A stretch of 64,000 nt of DNA from Corylus avellana (Eukaryota > Streptophyta > Magnoliopsida > Fagales > Betulaceae): contig NC_081544.1 of the NCBI RefSeq assembly GCF_901000735.1, positions 9,239,608 through 9,303,607 on the forward strand, written 5' to 3'. A model generated the notes under the pieces. It had not been told where the DNA came from. It did no database searches and saw only the letters and a list, made by a program, of their open reading frames with translations. A program made the translations under genes and the position numbers. Below are positions 56,059-64,000 of this stretch, one piece after another (position 1 is the stretch's first letter; every line of letters starts with the position of its first letter).

Positions 56059-56705
56059 ATGATGGCTGGGATTGGTACATCTTTTATGAAATTCGATGTG
56101 ATGAAGTTTGACGGAACCGGTAATTTTGGGTTACGGAAGAGACGTGTCAATGATTTGTTGGTGCAACAAGGAATGGTGAAGACATTATATTGGACGAAAC
56201 CAGAAGGTATGCCAGATAGATTGGAAGGAACTTGATGTTAAAGCGGTGGCTACTATTCAACTTTGTTTGTGGGATGACATGATGTATCATGTCATGGACG
56301 AAGAATCTCCGGCGACAGTTTGGTTGAAACTGGAAAGTCGGTATATGTCAAAGTCGTTGACGAACAAGCTTTATCTAAAGCAACGGTTGTACAACTTGAA
56401 CATGGTGGAGGGCTTAGATTTGAGCCAACATATCAACGTGTTCAATCAAGTAATTGGTGATTTGAAAAGGGTTAATGTGAAGTTCGAAGACGAAGACAAG
56501 GCGTTGATGCTATTGAATTCACTCCTAACTTCTCCAATGTATGAGAATTTGGTTACAACTCTGACAAGGGGAAGGAGTCCTTTGACATAGAGGACATTAT
56601 AGGGCTGGCTTTTCATCGAAGGAAGAAAATCAATGATGAAAGTTCTCAAGGAGAAGGGCTAGTTGTAAAGGGTAACCATGAGCGTGGAGGTTTGGGAGTC
56701 ATTGA
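56059..56705 (+). pseudogene. Copia gag pseudogene (UBN2-type)
   Basis: Starts MMAGIGTSFMKFDVMKFDGT and continues RRVNDLLVQQGM, frameshifts near 56212, then runs open through WLKLESRYMSKSLTNKLYLK, QRLYNLNMVEGLDLSQHINV and DKALMLLNSLLTSPMYENLV to a stop near 56588. This is the standard Copia gag body (KFDG..NF..WK..M..LL..; YMSK.L.NKLYLK..LY). More stops follow and the element breaks off at about 56705. No zinc knuckle or pol remains. Confidence 0.88.
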
Positions 56706-57270
56706 CTTAACACTTGTTATATGGTTCAATTAGAAAGCTTAAGAGAACCAAACATTGCACAGCGTGACTTAAAAAAAAAAAATAAATAAATATTTTTTTA
56801 AAAAAAAAAAATAAGAAAAAGAAAGTTATGCCATAGTTATTCATTCTAATGGGGATTTCAGTGAACTTTGAGATATTGAGACATTGCACATTGGAATTAA
56901 TTGGAAGTTTCATATTTACGCGCTAGTTCACTTTACACTGTAAGTGATTAGACTTTAAAATTCAATTCATTGTGAAGATGCAGTTTATCACTTTAAGCTT
57001 GTTAATGAATGACAATCTTGATTTTGAGTGATACTTAAATTTTTGGATAGTATGAGCTATGCATGATGTTTGTAGGTAACATTCCTTGAAAACTCTCACA
57101 AGACTTCACTCGTCCTCTAGGGAATGCTTAGGGGTTTAAAATACTTGTTGCATATGCTGAATGCAATCGTACATCCCACGAAAGATGGATTTATCTTTTT
57201 GATTTCTGCTTTTCCTTTTGTTTTTAGTTTAGTATTGCTAAGGCACTAGCAATATCTAAGTTTGGGGGTG
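56706..57270 (+). mobile_element. Ty3 3' internal region with polypurine tract
   Basis: A/T-rich sequence with an A-rich run (56770-56820). From 57020 it matches the inverted region at 27845-28300. It ends aagtttgggggtg directly before the LTR, the expected polypurine priming site for plus-strand synthesis. Confidence 0.7.
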
Positions 57271-58601
57271 TGATAAGTGCTAAAAATCTATATTTTTAGC
57301 ACCTTAATTTATATTTGTTAATCCATTTGTTTTCTTAGTTTGTGCAATTTTACTTTGTTTTTGTGTTTTATGTCTCTTTTAGGTTTTTTAGGGAAATGAC
57401 GCAATTCTGGAAATTGGAGCATAAAAGGCAAAAAGTGGGACAAGGTTGGAGATGCGATCGATCATAGGGGACCTAGGCTCAAGCGCACCAGCGCTCGAGT
57501 GCCCAAGCCAATGGAGCGAGCGCAGCCTTGCGGTCAAGTGCACAAGAAGAAGACTCGATCGAATATGCGATCGAGCGCACCCGTGCGCTGGAGAAAACTC
57601 AGAATGTGGCCAGCCCCCTTTTTCCTTCCAAATTAAGTTTTCCAAGTCCTACTTGTAATGGGACTAAAACCTACGAATTTTATAGGGTTTTTAGGGTTTC
57701 TAGAGTCTTCCTTGAAGTCTATAAATAGATCTCCACGCCTCTAAAATTGAGACAGAGTTTGATGGAGAATACTTGGAGGCACTTCAAGGAAGCGTTTTTT
57801 TGGGTTTATTCTTTTCCTTTTATTTTATTTTGTGAAGATGTTTAGCATCAAACTCATGTGTAACTAAATACTTTAGTAGGGCTAGATTGAAGCCCTAATT
57901 ATGTCTCTTTAATATATCAATATTGGTGCCTTTGTGACGATCATATTGTGATGCTTAACTTGATTAATTCCTGTTTTATCAAATTCGTTATATGAATGTG
58001 TTTGGCCAACATATGCATGTTGTATGGATTAGTTATCTACGTCAATTTGGATGATCGAGTCATGGGCTTAATAGAGTAACAAAAGAATCTCCTCACAGAT
58101 TTTTTGTTTAATAAACATGGAAAACCGGGAGTAGACACCCATGCCCTAGGTTCCATGTGTTTGTCGATTTCTACAAATTTATGCTTTCTTAAAAAACAAC
58201 TTAGTAGACACCCATGCTAAATTCCTTAAGGAAGAAAAGAATTAGAGTAGACACTCATGCCTAACTCATTGTTTAGGGAGATCAATAGCTTAAGGAGTAG
58301 ACACCCATGCCCTTAGGTTGGCAAACTTTAAGTATTCATAATATGATTAGAGCATTCGCATATTGTTATATTATTTGAGCATGATTAGTGGTGGATATCA
58401 AAGCCCTACCTTTACCTTTATTAATTCAAAGATAATCTTTGTCTTGTTTTAATTACAAAATTAATTTTAAGCATAATTTACGGCAATCCTCGTGGGAATG
58501 ATCTCGTACTTGCATCGTAGACTACTGTTTTGATCTTGTACACTTACGAGTTAAAACGTAATAAATATTATCTATTAATTTAAGTAGTATTTTTCACAAC
58601 A
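57271..58601 (+). mobile_element. Ty3-type 3' LTR (LTR-A4, 1331 bp)
   Basis: Starts TGATAAGTGCTAAAAATC and ends ..TTTTTCACAACA. Four gtagacac(c/t)catgc motifs lie at about 58131-58310, and the CG-rich gcgctcgagtgccc segment at about 57450-57600. The base run after it, GTAGACCTTGAATAATC, matches GTATACCTTGAATAATC (complement of about 53910-53930), so the LTR inserted into composite copy 3 with GTAGA/GTATA as probable target. Confidence 0.85.
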
Positions 58602-58803
58602 GTAGACCTTGAATAATCATCATCCACGTGAGGAATTACTCATAACTTCCTCTTACTGGGATACTCATGGGACCATATACATTAGTATGCTCTAACTCTT
58701 AGCAACTCTTTTGGCTCTATGTTTGCTGGAAAGGGTCTTTTGGGCATTTTAAGCTCAATACTTTATTCACAGATTGGATAATTTTATGGATTCGGAAGCC
58801 CAT
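58602..58803 (-). other. Composite-block tail, copy 3 (inverted)
   Basis: Reverse complement of 39695-39900. It is cut on the left by LTR-A4. Confidence 0.7.
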
Positions 58804-60005
58804 TCTTGTGCAAATATCCACCTAAATAATAGACGAATAAGTGTACGCTTTACTCCCAAGTGAAAAGGATCAAAACAATAGTATAGAGAGCAAGTACTAG
58901 ATCATTCCTACGAGAATTGATATAAATTATGCTTAAAAAGTATTGACTAAATAAATTTTTGAATGAAACGAGAAAAAAGATTGAGTTTAAATAATAAGAA
59001 GGAAAGGTAGGGTTTCGATATTCACCGCTAATCATACTCGAATAAGACAAACAATATGCATAATGTTACAACCATATCAAGGTGTTCAATGTTTGCCAAC
59101 CTAAGGGCATGGTATCTACTCCTTTGGCTATTGATCTCCCTAAGCAATGAATTAGGCATGGTATCTACTAAGTTGTTCTTCTAGAAAGCATAAAACTATG
59201 GAAATCGACAAACACATGAAGCCTAGAGCATGGTATCTACTTCCGGTTTTTCCATGTTGATTAATCCAAGAACCTGTGATGGGGTTCTTTTGTCACCCTA
59301 ATAGCGCTCGGACTCGGTCATCCAAATTGACCTAAATAAAAAAATCCATACCACATGCATATGATGATCAAACACATTCACGTGAGGAATTCAATAAAAC
59401 TGGAAATAATCAAGTTAAGTATCAAAACATGAATTGTAGCAAAGCAAATTGAAATCCTAAAGAGACATGATTAGGGCTACAATCGAGCCCTAACTAAAGT
59501 ATTAGTTACACATAATTTGGATGTAAATCACCTCTTAAGAAAATAATAAAGAAGAGAAGAAAAACCGAAAACCCTTCTTGATCTAGCCTCTAATTCCTCT
59601 CCCAAAGCTTGTATCTTTTATTTGGACGAATTGAGGGAATATTTATAGAGTTTGGAACAACCCTAGTTGATTTCGTGCAGCCTAACAACTCCAAAATCAA
59701 GTTTGAGTTGGATTAGAATCCTTTCAAAATGGGTCTGCCGACTTTACTGTGCTCCAACGCACGACTACACTCGATCGTAAGATTGCGCTCGATCCCTCTG
59801 GATTGGGAGCTCGAGCGCACTTCCTTTAGCTTTTTCCCAAAATATCTTTTAATTTTGGAACTTGCCAGAAATGCTTGCTTTTCTTCAAAATCCTAAAAAA
59901 TGCAAGAAAACACAAAAACAACACAAAACATCAACTTAAAACAAAACTAAGAGATTAACATATGTGAATTAAGGGGCTTGAATGTGTAACATTCAGCACT
60001 TATCA
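58804..60005 (-). mobile_element. Ty3-type LTR-A1, solo, copy 3 (inverted)
   Basis: On the minus strand begins TGATAAGTGCTGAATGTT at 60005 and ends ..TTTGCACAAGA near 58804. It carries gcatggtatctact motifs at about 59107, 59156 and 59229. Confidence 0.8.
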
Positions 60006-60277
60006 TTAACAAGTCTTTGAATACTCTTTGAGTTATTATGTCCAAGAAGTAGACACCAAAACTATGCTTCATTAGTTGAAGGAATATTTCTTTTAATGGT
60101 AATTGTTAATAGATTATAAATCATGAGTCATTACTTACCGACCATCCATGCAGATAATCTAATGAACTCTTGTATTATAAAGTTCAATAACTCTACTGGA
60201 GTGGACCGGAACCCTTGTCAAACTCCTAGTGCCTAAGTTTCTTGTTACCTGGAACCCCTGCACCTGTTTGCAGTTAT
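60006..60277 (-). other. Composite-block spacer, copy 3 (inverted)
   Basis: Inverted copy of 38110-38430. No reading frame. Confidence 0.6.
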
Positions 60278-61428
60278 TGTTAGGATTTATATTGGCCTAA
60301 CTCAATGAAAAATATCTTGTATTAAGATTGGTGTTTAAAACCATGGGCGAAGGGGTTAGATTGCTTGGGTTTGTAGTGCACTCTATTTTCCCGTCAAGAA
60401 GCACATCATTGTGGGATCGTGATGGCACCCATAGAAGTGCTCTCTGGTTTTCCATCAAGAAGAACATCATGATGGGCTCGTAATGGAACTGAAGTTTAAC
60501 TCACTTTTTCTCGTCAGCTGCATCGTCAGGACAGGCTCGTAACAGGACTAAAGGTGAAGTCACTATTTTCTCGTCAAGTACATTGTTAGGACGGGCTCAT
60601 AACAGGACTAAAGTTGGACTCCTTGTTTTTGATTCAGATGGATCATCATGACAGGACACGTGATGCAAAGGAAGAAGCTCCCTAGTATCTCATCAGATAC
60701 CCCATTAGGACGGACTCGTGACGAGGATGAATTAGTTTGTTCCTTTTGACATGATGGCACTCATTTAACGTTAAGATGTGGACATTTCCAAATCTTGAAT
60801 CTGTGAAGTTTTGTTCATCAAGTCATAATGAGAAATGAGTCCCTTTAAGACGTGAAGAGTAAAATGTTTTCCCCATAAAAGTTTTTTCCTATGACAGTTC
60901 AAATTTGACTTTTTAGGAAATATTTCTCTAAGTAGTCTCAAAAGTTTTTCTCTGAGTTATGTCTCGAGAGTTAGTTTTACAAGTCCTTTCTCTTGGTTGG
61001 TTGATGTTTGTTCCACAATACACAACAGTTCCCATTGCTACAAGGTGAAAGAGTTTACCGAAGGGTCGGTGAGAAGATGCACTCCATATAGATGGTCAGC
61101 TAGGAAACAAGCAAGGAGCTTGTTGCTCTTACTAAGTCTAGAGATTCTCAAGGGTTCTGAATATTTTCTACTGTTAGTAATATGAATCTTCATATAGTGA
61201 TTTTTCCCTTTGATTGGTTCAAAGGGTTTTCCACTTAGTAAACAAGTTTTGGTGTTGTGATTGTGATGCTTTAAATTTCCACTGTGCATGTCTAAATACT
61301 TGATTGTATACTCTAAACTGTTTATTTGGTGGTTAGAGGTAGAACATGATCCTCTTATTCTTTCAATCAGAGTGGTTTCACTCGGTTTTTGACTCATGTC
61401 TTGAGCGTGTTCTCTGACCTCTTGTTTA
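60278..61428 (+). mobile_element. Copia LTR-C with leader, copy 3
   Basis: Starts TGTTAGGATTTATATTGG. Two possible LTR ends are seen: ..ATACACAACA near 61027, which mirrors the TGTT start, or ..TTCTTTCA near 61367 followed by atcagagtggttt, a degenerate primer-like site. Gag begins at 61429 on the same strand, as expected for Copia order. Contains the CGTCA-type repeat at 60385-60735. Confidence 0.65.
60385..60735. repeat. CGTCA-type degenerate repeat in LTR-C, copy 3
   Basis: Inverted relative of 37690-38040: ttcccgtcaagaagcacatc, cgtcaggacaggctcgtaac, aggactaaag and ctcgtca(g/a) recur at 60-70 bp. Confidence 0.75.
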
Positions 61429-62691
61429 ATGGAACCAAATACCTTATTTTCTAGTGCACCTCTCATATTCAATGGTAATGACTATGCTCATTGGAAGGTT
61501 CGAATGAGAGCTTACTTGAAAGGACTAATGATATTATATGGATTACTATTGAAAAAGGTTTTTTCAAGCCAGATGGGGATTTTGATAAATGGAGTAAAGA
61601 TAATACGGTTAAGAGTAACTAGAATAATCTAGGATGAAGCTCCATTTTCAACTGTCTCTCCAGATGAGTTTCGTCGAATCTCTCTTTGTGAAACTTCAAA
61701 GGAAGCCTGAGATATTCTTGAAAAGACTCATGAAGGACCAAGAGGGGTGAGGAAAACCAAACTTCAAATGCTGACATCTCGTTTTGAGATCATTAACATG
61801 AAGGAAGATGAAATGTTTGGAGACTTTTCATCGTTTTGAGATCATTAACAAAATGATTCAATGAGTAAAACCTATAGGGACAAGAAGGAGAAGAAGGCTT
61901 GTGGTCCTCAATCCTATGAGTGTCAGGGTTATGGTCACATCAGGGCTGACGGTGTAAACTTGAAGAATGCTAACGAGAATGCGATCAATGTATCTTTGAG
62001 TGATGAATCAATGTCAAATGAATATGATGATCAGAAAGGAAAGAAAGTCATATACATGGCATTTCCCGCCAGAATTCAAGATTCTAATGATCCTACATCA
62101 GTTGGTGTTGATGGACAATCTTATGAGGAGGACTCAAATGAAGGATTTCTGAAAAGTGGCAGTCATCATGTTTCTCATGACACCCTTGTTATAAATTGTG
62201 AAGATGCTAGGAGGAAGTGTAAGGACCTCTTAGAAACTCTGACTAAAGCAGAAAAAGAAAACATTTATCTTCAAAATTTGCTGGATTCAGCCAACAAAAC
62301 TGAAAAATCCATGAAGGTAGAAAGTAACTCCTTATCTACTAAGTTGTTTGATATCAACAATGTTGTGGCCAAATGGTAGGACGAAAATAAATTCTTGATG
62401 AATAGGATGGATGTAATCAAGGGATCAGAAGATACCCAAAAAGAGGAAACTCTTACAGAATCTCCTTCATAAAAACTGAACACCATTATGAGCTTATAGA
62501 AGTCCTTTGGTGATAAACATGGAATTGGCTATGATCAAACTGCTTCTACTTCAAGAAATGTGGTAGCTTAAAAAAATTTGATATATTTTGTTCATACTTC
62601 ACATGTTGAATTGAGTAATATTAGGAATAATGAGAAGGATAAAGGTAAGATTACAAATAGGTCTCCTAACTTCCTTGGAATGCGAGGGTTG
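61429..62691 (+). pseudogene. Copia gag pseudogene, composite copy 3
   Basis: Starts MEPNTLFSSAPLIFNGNDYA and continues HWKVRMRAYLKGL, the standard Copia gag N terminus. It then frameshifts (another frame reads EKGFFKPDGDFDKWSKDNT). The open frame 61861-62379 has ECQGYGHIRADG, a zinc-knuckle core with its last Cys changed to Gly, then SLSDESMSNEYDDQKGKK and a helical ARRKCKDLLETLTKAEKEN segment. Fragments continue (KDKGKITNRSPNFLGMRG) to the LTR-B border at 62692. Least decayed of the three copies but still broken. Confidence 0.85.
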
Positions 62692-63594
62692 TTGGGATCG
62701 TTAGAGTAAATTTCAAAACTTTTTTATTTTTACGCAGCGGATGAAAAAATACAATCTCCAAGAACCTTTGCCAACAAGATAAACATGGTTAGATCTAATA
62801 ACATATAAGTAATATTACTTATATGTAGCTTCGGCCTCTCCTAGGCATTGGGGCGTAGGAGCCTACAACCGTTCTTCCCATGTTATAGGGCTAAGCAATT
62901 GTTTTTCCAACGAACTTGCAAACTTATGGTATGAGTCAATACTCATTCCATGTTTTTTGCATTCTTCGTGTTCATTGCGTTTTTCATATTCATTGCATTC
63001 TTGATGAACAATTTCATCTCCATGGATTTCTCCAAGAACTTCAAGATTCTCCAAGAATTGAGGATTCAATTCTTCCACCAGATCTTCTCTTCGATAATTG
63101 AATATGACTATGAGTCTGGGCTCACACTGTTTTCTCAAGAGGCTAGAGAAAACTAGAAGCAAAGACCTTGAGAGTAATTATCTCCCTTAGCCATGTATTA
63201 CTTTCAGAAGATGGAAAACAGTTTTTCAATTCTTCTGTAAGTATTATGTGTTTCCACACTCAATTCATAGTCTTCACTTGCTTCCCCTTGGCAACTTTAT
63301 TTCTACTACTGGATCTCAGGAGAAAACTGATTCTTAACCATGTGGGACTAGGGTTTTGAAAACCCTATTCATTGTAGAATTCGGCCAAGGGAGAAAAAGA
63401 CCTCCCTTGCCCTTCCACATACACGGCCATAGGGAAGAGATTACTCTCTTCCCATGCGCCTAGGGCTAGGTTTTTAGACTCTAGCCCACTCCACTTGGTT
63501 TAGCACTTGGGTTTGGGTTTTATCCTCAAGCCCAATGCTTAGACTTAACTTTAGCCCTTTGGATTTAATTCCCTTGGGCCCAAAGTTTACTTAC
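62692..63594 (-). mobile_element. LTR-B, inverted, truncated
   Basis: The plus strand starts tgttgggatcgttagag, the reverse complement of the 3' end of LTR-B at 35701. It continues in LTR-B order to 63594, where a new TGATAAG LTR begins. The opposite orientation to gag is as in copy 1. Confidence 0.75.
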
Positions 63595-64000
63595 TGATAA
63601 GTGCTGAATATTGCATATTTGGACCCCTTTATTTACATTAGTTAATCATTTAGCTGTGTCGTTATTTAATATTTTGTGTTAGTTTTGTGTTTTTAGTATT
63701 TTGTAGGTCATTGAAGAAAAACTGCAGCTTTAAAGGGAAAAATGCAAAGTTTGGAAGAAGGAATACTTTGAGAAGACCTAGATTGTGTGGTTAAGTCTAA
63801 CCAAATCCAAGAAAAGGTTAAATCAGATTAAAGTTCAGATTGGATAAGATTTCGGATCGGATTCAAATTCAGAGTCTGCACACGTCTTAGTATTTTGACC
63901 ATAACTGAAACGCCCCAAGTTCTAGAGGTAGAGCGATTGGGAGCAATTGTAACATATTCATATTTAAACAAAATAAAAATCATTCTCCTAATATAAGATC
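63595..64000 (+). mobile_element. Ty3-type LTR-A5, start only
   Basis: Begins TGATAAGTGCTGAATATTGC immediately after LTR-B sequence and runs off the window end. It differs from LTR-A1 after about 60 bp, so it is another subfamily. Confidence 0.65.

Noticed and set aside
1..64000. A previously undescribed multi-gene system
   Set aside because: Only two intact genes are visible, unrelated and about 3 kb apart; the rest is transposon, satellite or pseudogene sequence.

Overview
This window is AT-rich nuclear DNA of a flowering plant, most likely a eudicot. The signs are an intron-bearing gene with GT..AG introns, a RING-H2 ATL-type gene, a broken BAHD acyltransferase, and dense plant transposable elements: Copia and Ty3 LTR retrotransposons with tRNA-iMet and tRNA-Asp primer sites, CACTA, Mutator-, hAT- and Harbinger-type elements, and a tRNA-derived SINE. 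Two runs of exactly 100 N (3885-3984, 5796-5895) are scaffold gaps, so order and copy number near them are uncertain. The species cannot be named from sequence alone.

Layout. 1-3884: hAT-like scraps, a Copia LTR with primer site and long leader, a Mutator-type MITE, and a decayed Copia integrase fragment. 3985-5795: a minisatellite cut by a Ty3 5' LTR with a perfect tRNA-Asp primer site. 5896-7850: a GATC-rich satellite and a MITE with a perfect 9-bp target duplication. About 7891-14261: a decayed CACTA element with palindromic GCGGCGAC repeats at both ends, a 336-bp tandem repeat and a coiled-coil reading frame. 14262-16052 nearly repeats 2104-3884; the two copies differ by presence or absence of the CACTA element, and copy 1 stops exactly at a gap. 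16053-24716 is the gene island: an intronless RING-H2 ubiquitin-ligase gene (minus, 16989-18131) and a five-exon gene for a 215-residue organelle-type membrane protein (plus, 21412-23620). 24717-34000 is Ty3 LTR debris enclosing a BAHD pseudogene that itself carries a Copia LTR fragment and a nested SINE. 33640-63595 is a nested Copia/Ty3 cluster in which one composite block (gag, LTR-C, LTR-A1, plus an antisense LTR-B) occurs three times, twice direct (about 33.6-40.0 and 49.5-54.0 kb) and once inverted (58.6-63.6 kb). Within the cluster lies an island at about 44.2-47.6 kb with a frameshifted secreted Cys-rich reading frame and a clean hAT MITE. The window ends inside another Ty3-type LTR (63595 on).

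Only two genes look intact and neither neighbours a functional partner, so there is no operon or pathway logic. I found no convincing new multi-gene system. The most informative signals are the CACTA-polymorphic duplication at the gap, the BAHD/LTR/SINE nest, the triplicated composite retro-block with opposed gag and LTR, and the splice donor embedded in a TA microsatellite.

Repeat family names (LTR-A, B, C, repeat D) are local to this annotation. All homology statements come from reading the sequence, not from database searches.
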